Shown here piece after piece: positions 1 to 11,800 of a stretch of 64,000 bases of DNA (positions are counted from its first letter, which is position 1; the number at the start of each line of letters is the position of its first letter). The notes under the pieces were generated by a model that worked only from the letters and a program-made list of their open reading frames with translations, was not told the DNA's origin and did not search any database. Origin of the DNA: Ottelia alismoides (taxonomy: Eukaryota > Streptophyta > Magnoliopsida > Alismatales > Hydrocharitaceae); NCBI GenBank assembly GCA_037367405.1, contig JAZKJV010009328.1:186001-250000 (forward strand). The letters are read 5' to 3'. A program made the position numbers and the translations under genes.

Positions 1-171
1 CTCTCGTGCTTTCACTATACATCAAAGTTTAGGAGTATAAATAAACATAAAGAAGATTAACCAAAAATTAATATTTTCTGACAAAACCCACTCGATCGAT
101 ACAACGACCGTGGACTTTCTTTTGTCTTTTTTACCGGTTGGGAAGAAGCAGGTTGTGTGACTTGTTTTTCA
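1..171 (+). repeat. Element A: end of 5' LTR (Ty3/gypsy, Athila type)
   Basis: This is the right end of an LTR whose left part lies outside the window. It is placed by the primer-binding site that starts two bases after the terminal CA at 170-171. The partner LTR appears to start at 10155 and is itself cut by element B at 11801, so the two LTRs do not overlap in the window and cannot be compared. Confidence 0.6.
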
Positions 172-173
172 GA

Positions 174-192
174 TGGAGCCGTTGCCGGGTAG
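174..192 (+). other. Primer-binding site of element A (tRNA-Asp type)
   Basis: TGGAGCCGTTGCCGG differs by one base from the TGGCGCCGTTGCCGG site typical of Athila elements, which prime minus-strand synthesis from tRNA-Asp. It lies two bases from the LTR end, as expected. Confidence 0.75.
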
Positions 193-1253
193 GCAGCTCT
201 AGGAGGATCACGAAGACCTTAGAATCAGATTTTATTTTTGCGATCTTATTTCTCTGACCTCACGGTTTCTTGTTTCTGATTTGTGCAGCACAGCTCGAGC
301 CGCACAGCTCAGAACCGCGAAACCGAGTACTTTAAATTTTTTGTAAAAGAAAAATATTTAAAAATAAAGTGTCGTAGAAAGGGGCCTCGTAAAGGCATCC
401 CGACTTGTACTCCTTCTTGGGGTCTGTTTCACTAGGGTTGTACTCCTAGGGGAGCAAGGCACCCACCGCGGCTTTTTCGATCGCGATTTTCTTGACGGTT
501 TTCTACGGCTTTTCCGAGATAGGTGCTTGTTAGGACTCTTACGGCTTTTCCCTTCTCTGTGCACTGTAGATTAGATGTTTGCTTAGGATTCGACACCTAG
601 GTGCTTGTATCTAGGTTCGATCCCGAAAAGAAAAACACGTTAGACGTTTTCTCTGAAAATATTCAAAAAAGTGAAAACTGAAAATTAAAACAGGGACTGC
701 TAATTTCTATCTGATCATAAAATAAATGTAAGGACTCCACTTGTCTTGGGAGAGCAATCCTCGAAACTGCATCGCAGGTACTATTTCCAGATCAATGAGA
801 GAGGGATGACACATAAGGTAGAGCCAGAGTCTGGACTTCTATCGAAATACTACTTAGTTCACGCCTTTAATCACCTTATCATTAGTGGGTACGCTTGGGT
901 AGCCGGTAACGGTCCGAGTTTACTTAACATAGTGGGAGGTTTAGAGGACACTGCGTAAGGCTTCGTCCTCAATTAACATGGGTAGTCAGAAATGGTCCGT
1001 ACTTACTTCCATATTGGCTGAGACTAGGTGATTTCTGATGAGAACTTGGGACAGTACAACGTCGATGTCTCGGGCACCTATCTAATTTCACTAATCTGTG
1101 AGAACATTGTTTGCCAAACAACCGTAAAACTGAAAAAGATAAACGACCGAACTCTTATGGTCATCACCAGGGTTGCGTTGGTGAACTCGGGGTTTGTCTT
1201 GTGTTTGATTGTGGTGTGAGTCTAATCTTTTTAGATCTGATGAACAAATCATC
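193..1253 (+). other. 5' leader of element A
   Basis: This is the untranslated stretch between primer site and gag. Parts of it recur in the leader of element B: a block near 680-700 (gggactgctaa), one near 742-760 (cttgtcttgggagag), and one near 1140-1200 ending in ggtttgt. The match shows that A and B belong to one lineage. The short ORFs here are not convincing genes. Confidence 0.6.
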
Positions 1254-3674
1254 ATGATGATGGGAAGGAGATCGCTTCGGTCGATTCTGACCGATCCTCT
1301 TTCTCGCGAACCTACCTGTTCATCTAGATCAGTTCGAGATGTCTCTCGTCCCAAACCGAAATCCACTCGAGTTGCTACTTCCAAGCGTAACTCTAACCCT
1401 GGATGCTCGTCGCCGATTTCTTATCCAAATCATTCTCATCCATCATCACCTCCAGTTATCGATCATCATCCACAACTACACATTGATTTGGTAAGGCCTG
1501 ATTTAGATTCATTTTCCTTTCTAGACGACATGGTTGGTAAAGGACCGCAGACAACTTCTATCGTCATCGATCAGGCTGCGATTAATAGCGGTCTACTCGC
1601 TTCTCTTGAGGTAATACAAAATCAGATTAGGGAGCAGGGTAGAATGATGAATGATGTCATAACTGAGCTGACTCAGCTTCACGCATAACGAGACCAGCCT
1701 ACAGCTGAGAACACAGGACCTGAGGATCAAGAGCCGCAAGATGGAGCACAGAGACCTCTAGAGGACCCGAACCACACAATAACCCTGGAGCTACTACGAC
1801 CCACCGATGGATCCGTCTCCCTGTCATCCAGAACTTTGAGTTCCGGCCTCAGACGATCCAACTGTTGCCCAAGTTTCACGGGATTTCTACTGAGGAGCCG
1901 CACTTGCACCTACAGGAGTTCGACCTGATCTGCAGCACGGTGCATGATGCGCACGTGAACGAGGACACGATCAAATTGATCGCATTTCCTTTCTCCCTCG
2001 TTGATCGAGCAGCCTACTGGCTGAAACACTTAGGGAGATATGTTTCGACCTGGGAGGAGCTGAGAACCGTGTATCTGAATAAGTATTACCCTCTCGGTCG
2101 AACGAATGCTGTTAGAGCTATGATTAGCAACTTCACCATGATCTGGAACGAGTAGTTCCACGAGGCATGGGACAGATTTCGAGAGCTCATTGATAGGTGT
2201 CCCCACCACAACCTTTCGAAGCCGACTCTCGTACAAAGCTTCTTCGGTGGGCTGACACCGGAATTACAGGGACTGGTGAATGCAGCATGCGGTGGTTCGT
2301 ATTTTTCGATGCACGAGGATCGAGTCTGGGCCATTTATGATAAAATGGCAGAAAATAACACAATGATGTCTCAGACTCGAGTCTACAATCAAATGAAACC
2401 ACCAACTTACCACCAGCATTCCCGAGTGGCACAGATAGAAGGGAATCCATCTTCTGCTGTTTCGATTCCGATCGAATCCTCATCAGCTGATATTGGGATA
2501 ATTTGTCAGAAGCTGGATCGAATGGAGATAATCAAGAAGAAGTGCCAGAACTTAGACAATCTTGATAAGATTGACAAACTTGAGAGAGTCCTGAGTGATC
2601 TGAAGACACAGATTATGTGCCTTCAAGAGATACAGACAGACTCCAACCGGTTTTTGACATCACAGGCTGACTCTGGTAGTTGAGATTGAGGCACCCTTCC
2701 TAGGCCTCCAGTACAACACATTTACCATGTTCATTCTGAGCATGCTCATCATCCCTCGACGTACCCGCAATTTCAGCAGACGCCAGCATCTGATACTCAG
2801 ATGGTGGCGTATCAGAGCGATCAGCCCTTGGCATCTATGCCTCCAGCATACTCTGAGATGCTTAAGCCATTGACTGAGGTCAATGGGATTTGGTATGACC
2901 GACCACAACAACCGGGGATCTGTCGTGATCACCCTGGTTTTTGATGGTCTACAGGAGGTGCCTCTTCCCAGCAGCAACCGCAGGCGCAGATGGATCAGAG
3001 CAGAGAACAACAGCAGCAACCTTACGGTCCTCGTCAGTATCAACAACCACAGTGGAGGCAGAGCACTTACCAGCCGCATCATCAACAGTAGTATCCTCTG
3101 CAGTAGCAGCCAGCTCCGCAATAGCTTCAGTATCACCGAGGCGACTCATACGGGTCTCATGGTCCTTTCCATGACTACCCAGCACTAGAGTATCTCGCTA
3201 ACCTGATCACTGACCAACATGTCGCTTTTAGGTGAGAAAATGGATGAATTTAAAACTCATATCACTGATCTTGTCAAAGGGAAGTCCGCTTTTCCTGCTC
3301 AGATAGAACCCAACCCGAACAATCTGAAGCAAAAGTCAGAGCAGGTAGATTTGACAGAGCCCACCCTCCAATCACAGGTATTCTCCAATGAATATCTTTA
3401 TTGTGATGATGCTGATTTCATCTCTCTTAGGAGCGATAGGATTCCAATAGGCAGAGGCTCTACTAGTATCGAGGAAGATACCTTAGAACACGCAAGCGAG
3501 CCTGTAGACGACATCGATGGCGGTGCTGAAGCCGTGACCTTTGACGATGGAGACGGTGGTGCTGAAGCCACCAAGTCTGAAGAGCAGCCAGAGCCGAACG
3601 CCGACGTAGCTTCTTTACCGTTCTTCATTTCTAGTGATGATGAGAGAAAATCACAAAAAATGTACAAAAGATAA
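1254..3674 (+). pseudogene. gag: Element A gag (decayed)
   Basis: Gag is the capsid precursor of the retrotransposon. Reading begins at three consecutive ATGs (1254-1260). The frame shifts between about 1690 and 1790, a TAG stops it at 2153, and it continues at 2156-2683. The core at about 1865-2340 has the Athila Gag pattern: FHGISTEEPHLHLQEF, then FPFSLVDRAAYWLKHL, a TW..L block, and a GL..ELQ..V..ACGG block. A glutamine-rich tract follows at about 2960-3130 in a third frame. The region 3219-3674 encodes an acidic linker rich in D and E. Stops and frameshifts make it non-functional. Family assignment is firm; exact domain limits are not. Confidence 0.85.
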
Positions 3675-4046
3675 GAAACTGAAAAAGAAATAAAAAGATT
3701 GTTGATCTAGATCCTTCTCTTTATGATACTTCACAGAAAGCCAATCCCCGTTTTGCAAAAACATTTGCTTCTTCTTCTTCTGATCCTCCGATTGTACATA
3801 CTATCCCGGAGGATGTACAGATTCCTTTTCCAAAAGCACTCTGCTTAGGAAAAGGCGCTAAAAAAGAAAAACATAAAAAAGATCCAAATGAATGATCTGA
3901 CGAAAGAAATGATCGATAAGTTTGCGACCCAACTCACTCTTTTGGAAGCTTTGGCTCACATCCCTCTTCTGCAGAAAGGTCTTAAAGAATGAACCACCAT
4001 CCGTAGAAAGAAGAGGCAGCTCAATCACTGTTTTGAGATACACATA

Positions 4047-4973
4047 TTGACCAAGGAAACTTGCCATGCGATTCAGAACTGTCTTCCAGCCAAGAGATCA
4101 GATTCGGGAGCACCGTATGTCAGATGCAAGATCCTCGATCAGACTTTTGATTGGACTCTATTAGATAGCAGATCTTCGATTAATCTCCTTCCATCTTCCC
4201 TACTCGACAAGTTCGAGTTCGGGCCTCTACGACCAAGCAGAACGGTTTTACAGTTTGCTGATAGATCGGTCAAGAGGCCTAAGGGTTTAATCGAAGACGT
4301 TATCGTCACCATTCAAGGTTTGAAATTCCCCGTGGACTTCACCATGTTGGACATGGCGGTCCCTAAATGCGTGACCGATACCCCGATCATACTAGGACGA
4401 CCTTTTTTGACGACAACAAAGGCTGTTTCCGATTATGGAACCGGGAAGGTGTATTTTCGCGTCTACGGCGAAAGTATACATATAGAGACGATCCAAGATC
4501 AGAACTCTAGAGTAATTGAATCAGAGCGAGCATCTGATGACGAACCCGACAGTCATCAGGAGTGTGACTTCGTTCAAACCGATGATGAGGCTGTCTGGGC
4601 CGAACCTAGTATGCAATCTTTCATCACTCCTTCAGTTGAAGCTGAGATTCAGATATCCGAGGATGGGAGATCGGAGAGCATAGTCCTCGAGCCGCATAAC
4701 GAGAATCTTGACAGAGACGATTCTGATACTTTTTCAGATCATGCATGCATTTTATATCCCTCAGAGTTAGAAGTGAACACTCATAGCTATCAGTCAACTA
4801 CGGATCATTCTGATTCCGATGATGCTGATTGGCAGTGCTTCACCGAATGTTTATCACTTCAAACTCCATTATCAAGCCTACAACTATCCTGGAGACCAAA
4901 TCAAATCAGAACATCCAACCATCTCCAGATCTTTCTGAGTCAGAGCAGGCAGAGCTCACGCATATCGATCTAG
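4047..4973 (+). pseudogene. Element A aspartic protease and linker
   Basis: This is the retropepsin-like protease that cuts the Gag-Pol polyprotein. The open frame contains SSINLLPSSLLDKF after the active site, then VLQFADRSVKRPKGLIEDV, FPVDFTMLDM and PIILGRPFL, the order seen in Athila proteases. The catalytic triad, normally D-(S/T/L)-G, reads D-S-R, so the flap-side glycine is lost and the enzyme should be inactive. After about 4500 the frame runs into a long serine/aspartate/glutamate-rich linker. It sits between gag and RT, as expected for Ty3/gypsy order. Confidence 0.85.
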
Positions 4974-5035
4974 CAGCCTATACCTAGGCTCTAATCAAAC
5001 CCGCCCTCCCTGTTCCTTACCCCCCTAAGCTTAAA

Positions 5036-6056
5036 ATGTTGCCTCAGAGCATGAAATACCGATTACTTGCGGATGAATCCAAAATGTTTCTGGTCATCAT
5101 CTCTTCCAATCTGACCAAAGATCAAGAATCTCGTTTGATGGCGATTCTTGAAAAGAACCGCAAGACGATCGGGTGGGCAGTTGCTGATCTCCATGGGATT
5201 AGTCCGGCTCTCTGCTCCCACCACATCTTTGTCAAGGATGACGCCAAGCCATCTCGTGAGTTTTAGCGCAGGCTGAAACCGAATCTTCAAGAGGTGGTTA
5301 TGAAGGAGATATCCAAGCGCCGATTTTATCTATCCCATCTCTGACTCGAAATGGGTTAGTCCTTTGCATGTGGTACCCAAAAAGAAGGGTATCACTACAT
5401 TGATCAATGAGGACAGAGAGGAGATTGCTACTCGAGTACCGACTTCTTGGCGCGTCTGCGTGGACTACAGACGCTTGAATCAGGCAACCAAGAAGGATCA
5501 CTTCCCGCTACCGTTCATCAATTAGATAATCGAACGGTTAGCCGGGAAGAGCCATTATTGCTTCCTTGATGGGTACTCGAGATATAACCAAGTATTCATT
5601 GCTTCAGAAGACCAAGAAAAGATGGCATTCACCTGTCCGTTCGGAACGTATTCTTTCAAACGGATGCCCTTTGGATTATGTAATGCTCCATCTACATTCC
5701 AGAGGTGCATGCTTTCGATATTCGCGGACATGGTGGGAGATATCTTGGAGGTCTTCATGGACGATTTCTCGGTCTACGGCGATGATTTCAATTCTTGCCT
5801 TTCTAGCCTAGACCGTGTGCTTCAGAGGTGCACGGAGGTTAACCTTGTGCTTTCTTGGGAGAAGAGTCATTTTATGATGACTCAGGGGACGGTCCTTGGT
5901 CACATCATCTCCAACCGGGGCATGAAGGTGGACCCGACCAAGGTGGATATCATAAAGAAACTCAATCCACCATCCAATCTTAAACAGCTACGGTCTTTCC
6001 TCGGGCATGTCGGTTTCTACCGATGTTTCATACGAGACTTCAGCAAGATTGCCTGA
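5036..6056 (+). pseudogene. Element A reverse transcriptase (decayed)
   Basis: RT copies the genomic RNA into DNA. The first part (5036-5266, MLPQSMKYR...) is in one frame. After a stop and a frameshift near 5270-5330 the core runs in another frame: WVSPLHVVPKKKG at about 5350, WRVCVDYRRLNQATKKDHFP at about 5450-5510, CFLDGYSRYNQ at about 5560, and FGLCNAPSTFQRC at about 5670-5710. The catalytic FMDDFSVYG at about 5755-5780 retains both aspartates. In-frame stops are at 5523-5525 and 6054-6056. The sequence matches the Athila lineage closely. Confidence 0.9.
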
Positions 6057-6545
6057 CCGTTGTCTGATCTTCTCATGAAAGACACCAAGTTTATCATCGA
6101 TGATAAGTGTCTTTCGGCTTTCGAAACTCTCAAGAATATGGTTGTAGAATCTCCTGTCCTTCAGCCACCCGATTGGTCTCTCCCATTTGAGATCATGACG
6201 TATGCTACCGATTATGCTGTTGGGGTTGTATTGGGACAGAGGAGGGATGGCCTTCCTTATGCCATACACTACGCTAGCAAGATTTTGGATTCCGTGCAGC
6301 GGAATTACACGGTTACAGAAAAATAAATGCTAGCCGTAGTATTTGCCTTAGATAAATTTAGATCCCACATCTTAGGCTCAAAAGTCACAATCTTCACTGA
6401 TCACACCGCCATCAAGTACTTAATGGACAAGAAGGATTCGAAGCCGCATCTGACCAGATGGATCCTTCTACTCCAGGAGTTTGACATTGTTATTAAGATA
6501 AACCTGGAGTCAAGAATGCGGTGGCAGATCACCTCTCCCGATTAG
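6057..6545 (+). pseudogene. Element A RNase H
   Basis: RNase H removes the RNA strand during reverse transcription. The region continues the RT frame past the 6054-6056 stop. Recognisable blocks are [64 protein letters not shown] and [14 protein letters not shown] at 6324-6326 interrupts it. A single-base loss near 6500 shifts the end ([12 protein letters not shown]) into the integrase frame at 6521. Confidence 0.88.
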
Positions 6546-7909
6546 AAATCCCTGAGACTTCTATGTTTAATGCACCCATCACAGAGACCTTCCCCGACGA
6601 GGCAATTCTTCCTGTCACCTTGCTGCCATGGTATGCCGACATTGTGAACTTTCTTGTTTCTAAGAAAGTCCCGCAAGGTTGGTCCAGACAGAGGCTTGAG
6701 ACTTTCCTCGCGAAAGCCAAGTCTTACCATTGGGAGGATCCGATCCTTTACCATGAAGGAGTGGATTCCGTCTGGCGTTGGTGTATTCCTTAGGAGGAAT
6801 ACCAGAGTGTTCTCATGTATTGCCATCGATTAGAAGCTGGAGGACACCATTCAGGGAAGAGGACAACACAAAAGGTGCTCCAATCCGGCCTTTGGTGGCC
6901 TACGCTCGTTGCGGATGCTCACGCATTCGTAAAGAGATGTACTGACTGCCAGAAAATGAGCACTTGTAGACATAGCGACATGATGTCGATGCAGCCGATC
7001 CACTTATGTGAAGTATTCAATGCATGGGGTATCGACTTTATGGGCCCATTTCTGAAAAGTCAAGGGTTCGAGTATATTCTTCTAGCTGTGGATTAGGTGA
7101 GTCATTGTGTAGAGGCTATTCCTTCCCGAGCCACGAATGCAAACATGGTTTGCAAGTTCCTGAGAAAACACATCATTACACGGTTCGGTGTTCCTCGTGT
7201 TCTGATCTCAGACGGGGGTAGTCACTTCATCAACAACAAGGTAAGAGCACTTGCTAATGAGTTCGGTATAGACAATCGGGTTGCTACTCCGTATCATCCT
7301 CAGACGAATGGTCTAGCCGAAGTCTCGAATAGGGAGATCAAGACTATTTTGCAGAAGGTTGTTCGCCCATACCGAAAGGATTGGTCGCAACTTTTGGACT
7401 CCGTTCTTTGGGCCTATAGAACATCCTTTAAGACTTCATTGGGTACATCTCCCTTTTGACTCATTTATGACAAGCCATGCCACTTGCCCATGGAAATCAA
7501 GCACAAATCTTTTTGGGCAGTAAAAGAAGTGATCTTTGGAATAGACGATGCGGGAGATCGGAGGTAGACTAAACTGGCAGCCCTGGAAGAGCTGAGAGAC
7601 CAAGCCTTCACGAGTAGCCTTCATTACAAAGAGCGGATGAAAGAGTGGCATGATTCCCACATCAGCCACAAGTAGTTTAAGCCATATCAGAAAGTATGGC
7701 TATTCGATGCGAGACTGAAATTGTTTCCAAGGAAACTTCAGAGCAAATGTAAAGGCCCTTATCTTGTGCGAAAGGTATACGACAACGGTAGCATCGATAT
7801 CTCTTCGTTGTCATCTGATTCCACCTTTCGAGTCAACGGTCAGCGGTTGAAACCCTTTATCGATCACGAACCGCAAATCATTGAATTTGCCCCCGTCTAT
7901 TTCGTATGA
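6546..7909 (+). pseudogene. Element A integrase
   Basis: Integrase inserts the DNA copy into the host genome. The N-terminal zinc-binding HHCC motif is visible at about 6820-6955 (CHRLEAGGHHS ... RCTDCQK). The catalytic core shows GIDFMGPF (first D, about 7030), LISDGGSHF (second D, about 7205) and ATPYHPQTNGLAEVSNREIK (E, about 7320). SVLWAYRTSFKTSLGTSPF and LKLFPRKLQSKCKGPYLV follow. The frame ends at VNGQRLKPF and a TGA at 7907-7909. Stops at 6792, 7094, 7457, about 7567 and about 7674 disable it. No env-like ORF follows. Confidence 0.9.
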
Positions 7910-8533
7910 GATGATCTTTTTGCTCTTACACTATGCATCTCGTACCTGATTTACCAGATCTTGTATATACTCTCAATTTTACTCTTTCTCTCTCGTTTGT
8001 CTTACACTGTTAGGTTTATCTAATTTTGCTATACTTAGGATGTGCTTTATCCTAAGTATAGGGGGTGTAGACACCGTGTTGTTTGTATCATCCTGTTCGA
8101 TTACCCCTGTCGTTGCTTATACTTAGGGTGCGCTTGATCCTAAGTATGGGGGGGGGGGTAATCTCGCTCATTTCCACTTTTGATCGTTGTCAGTTTTTGT
8201 ATCATCTGTTCCCTCGCTTGTCCCTCACCTTTTGATCTTCGTCTCTATACTTTGGGATATTTTACCCTAAGTATAGAGGGGACAAGCCGAGCCGTTGAGT
8301 TGTGTACATTCTCTTGACCTCGATCATCTTCAGTTTTGAGTATGCTATTCTTAGGATTACATGATCCTAAGTATAGAGGAGATGATCGACTTCTACTCAT
8401 TCATTCGTTATTCTTTGAGTCATTGTAGTGTAGATTCTTTTCACCAATCTATACTTAGCCCGAGTTATGTCTTCCTCTGTTGCTTCTTTGGTCACTATGA
8501 GGACATAGTTCACGCTAAGTATATGGGGGTGTC

Positions 8534-8560
<27 letters not shown>
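7910..8560 (+). repeat. 3' UTR array of five PPT-like hairpins (element A)
   Basis: Five inverted repeats built on CTATACTTAGG ... CCTAAGTATAG are each followed by a G-rich run. Stems lie at 8029-8041/8049-8061 (13 bp, perfect), 8119-8127/8139-8147 (followed by 11 G), 8243-8256/8265-8278, 8345-8357/8364-8376, and 8449-8459/8514-8523 (long loop). Starts are 89-125 bases apart, so this is a diverged tandem repeat. Two homologous units occur in element B with the same roughly 88-base spacing. Confidence 0.8.

Positions 8561-8577
<17 letters not shown>
8535..8577. repeat. (TA)n microsatellite
   Basis: An almost pure TA dinucleotide tract of about 43 bases lies just after the fifth hairpin. The apparent ORFs on both strands across it are repeat artefacts. 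Confidence 0.95.
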
Positions 8578-8579
<2 letters not shown>

Positions 8580-10117
8580 TATATATACTTTAGAAGCCAT
8601 AACTCATACTTTGTCGTATTTTTAATAATAAGGCTTGCTAAAAGTATGGTGTATAAATTGGGTTTCTAAAAGCCTCAAAAAAATCGTAAAAATGTCTTAT
8701 AAAAAACTTTAAAATCCTTACTTAAAAAATGTTATAAAATTCTTTTGATAAAATCCTTAAAAATTTGTAAATAAAACATTGTAAAATCTTGTATAAAAGC
8801 CGTATAACTTGTATATAAAATTTGTATAAAATATTTTGTAAAATATACATAAGTCGTGTAAAAATTGTGTAAATAAAATTAATCCATTAACTTTTACAAA
8901 AAGACCCCTAAAATTGAAAAATTTTAAAATTCAATAACAATTTGCAAAATCTTTAAAAATCACCGAGAACATTTAAACCGAAAATTTACCTCATAAAATT
9001 GTTGCATTCATTAGCATTTTTCAGAACAAGTTTGATTCTTGAACCCGAATGGATCCAAGTCCAAGAGATGGAGCTTGGTTTAGGCCTTAATCCACTTAAT
9101 TCTAAAGGAACTTTATTAGGAAGGAGAAATTAAGACTCTTCAGGTCTTTCAGACTTAATTCTTTGGGTTCCATGAGACCATGCTCGTAATTCAACTTGAA
9201 AGTGTCTAAGTAGAACACATGGTGTCATCCGTTGAACTCTTCTCCATTTGAATCAACTTTGAACTCAAGCACTCTACACTTAGCTCGACCTACACGGGGC
9301 TGCGAAGGGCAATCCATTTCGGTGGTGTGTTTCCATCATTGTCTGGCGGTGATGAGGTCTTAAGACGGTAGAGATTAGGTTGAAATAAATCTTCGTATGA
9401 GAGAAAGATCTGCTGGCACAATTTTTTCCAAGACCTTAAAAAAGAGGCGGAATGAAAAGATGCTATATCCGTCGGAGCATAAAAGACCTATGTAGTGCAA
9501 CAATTATCTCTACTAAAAAGAAGTCGAATACACCAAATTCCAAAAATGACCACAATGGTCCGAGCTTCAGAAAAGCATGCATATCTTCGCGGAGACTTAA
9601 CTAAACTGGCCAGTCTTCACCGGAGATGTGATTACACCGATCACACTCCAGTTCTCTTCCAATTCTTCCTACTTCTTTCTATACTCGATTGTGGACACAG
9701 CACGACCTGACCTTAGAAGGAAATACCTCTCTCCTCGAGGATTGAGTTGCTGGACAAAGACCCAACAGGAGTGTGTAGCTGTATGGGCGGTTCCTTCGCT
9801 TCTTTAAGCGGGAAGAGCTAAAACCTTTCACACACAATACAAATTGCTTTCAAAGCCGAAACGTTTGCGTGATGGATAGGTAGATCTGAGCTGGCTGTTG
9901 AGGTGGATCTGGATAAGGATTTGTGGAACTTGAGGGCTGTCGATGTTTAAATCCTAATTCGAATAGAGTCCAGACACACTATTAATCCAAAGGTCTGAGT
10001 CCAAGCTCCAGATTTCGGGTGAAGTGAGATTCGATTTAAAGAAACAAGCATGTTCTAAGTTCTTTTATTTTCCTTGTTTGTTTTTATTTTTGCTTGCACT
10101 TATTTATAGAATGAATA
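8578..10117 (+). other. Rest of element A 3' UTR, no gene seen
   Basis: The stretch is AT-rich to about 9000 and then of mixed composition. No ORF with a recognisable domain was found. It belongs to element A because it runs continuously from the hairpin array to the polypurine tract at 10141. Confidence 0.5.
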
Positions 10118-10154
10118 TTTGCTAAGGGACTAGCAAAAGTAAAGTATAGGGGAA
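10118..10154 (+). other. Polypurine tract with stem-loop, element A
   Basis: A stem TTTGCTA/TAGCAAA (10118-10124/10131-10137) is followed by the purine run AAAGTATAGGGGAA and then TGATGAAT. This layout is the usual plus-strand priming site directly before a 3' LTR in Athila and Tat-type elements. Confidence 0.7.
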
Positions 10155-11800
10155 TGATGAATTCGTGATTCACCGCTTTTATTCTTTCATTTTGGCTAAA
10201 ATCCTTGGTAAAATACATGTAAATATCCACTAATTCCAATTAATTATCATTCTAACCGCAATAATTAATATTATATAATTAACACATAAATTATCTAAAA
10301 TAAAAGAATAAAGAGAAAAAGGAAAATAAAAATAAAAGAAAGATGTATATGTAATATACAAACTGATCCTAACCTCGAGATCAGGTCAATATTGATCGGG
10401 TCGACACAAGAATAAGTAGGGGGAGATAAGGATCTTAATTTATAAAAATATTCAGAAAATAAAGACCAGAAATATAAATTACCTATTTTTCACCATGTAA
10501 ATACTTCACCTATTTTATTTATCATCAAAATTACTCCAAATAAAAACACTCCTTTTGTAAATGTTGTTCAAAAAAATATATATTATTTTATAAAAATATC
10601 AGAAAATATTTCGGCATAAAAATAAAATAACCGTAGTAAACCGGAAAAGCAGCAAAATCCGACTTCCGTGCTTCATATCTATTTATATAAAACTCCAAAT
10701 TGATCAAACTCACTTTTAAAATCCATATAATACATAATACTATTTATTAAAATTATTCAAAAAATATTCAGATAAAACCGGTGAGTTTCGGCTTTTTGGA
10801 CCCGTTGTCTAAATATACTAGATGTGTAAACTTTCCGTATTTTTAATTAAATAACCGTAAATCCAATTAACTTAATTCTTTTTCTTAAAATCATCTAAAA
10901 TTTTATATAAAAATATAAAAAATATAACTAAGCCAAAATACCTAAAAAAATCTGGAGGCCCGAAGCCACTACTTTTTCCGTCCGGGCCTCATAACTCGGT
11001 CACATGACTCCGAATTGAGCAAACTTGATCCCTAAAATTATGTTTTTCAATTATCTACAAAATAACACTAGTTTCGCTAAAATCGGAGTTAATGCGAAAA
11101 ACACAGTTTTCGGATCCGTATTGGTATATTGTACAATAAGCTGTAACTTATATTATTATTTAATAAATTAACCCTTTATTTTTATTTAAAAATAAATAAT
11201 AATTCATTTATTTATTTATTTTAATTATTTATTTAATTAATTTATTAGTTTAATTAATTACTTAATTACGTACTTAATTATTTAATTAATACTTAAATAC
11301 TTAATTGTATACTTAATTATTTAATTAACTATTTAAATAAATTATTAATTATATTTATTTATTAATTAAATATTTAAATTCGAAATTATTAATTAATTTA
11401 TTATTATTATTATTTATTTAACTTTATTTTCATTTCTTCCCCATTCTTTTTCTCTCTCTCTCTCTCTCTTTCCCTCTTCTCTCTCATACTTTCCCAATCT
11501 TCTCTTCTTCCCCGTCGGTTTCTTCATCCTTCCTCTAACCTATCTCCTTCTTCTCCTCCTCCCCGTCAACCGCCCAACGGCCGGCCGTTGGGCGGTCGTT
11601 CTCCTAACCACCTCGTTTCCGGTCACCACCTCCGGTGACGCCATCTCCCCTCTCCTATAAATAGACGTCCATGCCCCCTCTGACTGGCCATCCGCCATTT
11701 GCAACCCCTTCACTTCCACCAAGCTCCGGAGCAGATGAGAAGTAGGTGACAACAGCTCCTCTGTCCACCGTTGCAGCGAGGAGAGAGAAGAGTGGGACGG
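10155..11800 (+). repeat. Element A 3' LTR, cut by element B
   Basis: It starts TGATGAATTCGTGATTC after the polypurine tract. The sequence is AT-rich, with a (CT)n run at about 11453-11486 and a TATA box at 11656-11663. It ends abruptly at 11800 where the homologous LTR of B starts. The starts of the two LTRs align (tattctttcattttggctaaaa against tattcttttattttagctaaaa), so they are related but clearly diverged. The small ORFs in the GC-richer part have no recognisable domain. Confidence 0.65.
11656..11663 (+). promoter_or_regulatory. TATA box in element A LTR
   Basis: TATAAATA in a pyrimidine-rich promoter context (ctcctataaatagacg) inside the LTR fits an RNA polymerase II core promoter for the retrotransposon. 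Confidence 0.5.

Noticed and set aside
174..192. tRNA gene
   Set aside because: Only the 3'-end complement of a tRNA is present, next to an LTR. The same applies to the sites at 15052, 21570, 37434-37448, 52931-52946 and 57680-57696.
5523..7680. TAG codons in element A pol as possible programmed readthrough
   Set aside because: TAA and TGA stops and several frameshifts occur in the same gene, and the protease active site is mutated. Plain decay explains it.
8066..8090. TGTAGACACC after the first hairpin of A (and TGTAGACACTG in B near 18771) as the start of the 3' LTRs
   Set aside because: The hairpin and G run are repeated several times downstream. A better stem plus polypurine tract lies at 10118-10154, directly before TGATGAAT, which matches the start of B's LTR.
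8361..8669. ORFs across the TA microsatellite
   Set aside because: They arise from the TA repeat on both strands and have no other support.
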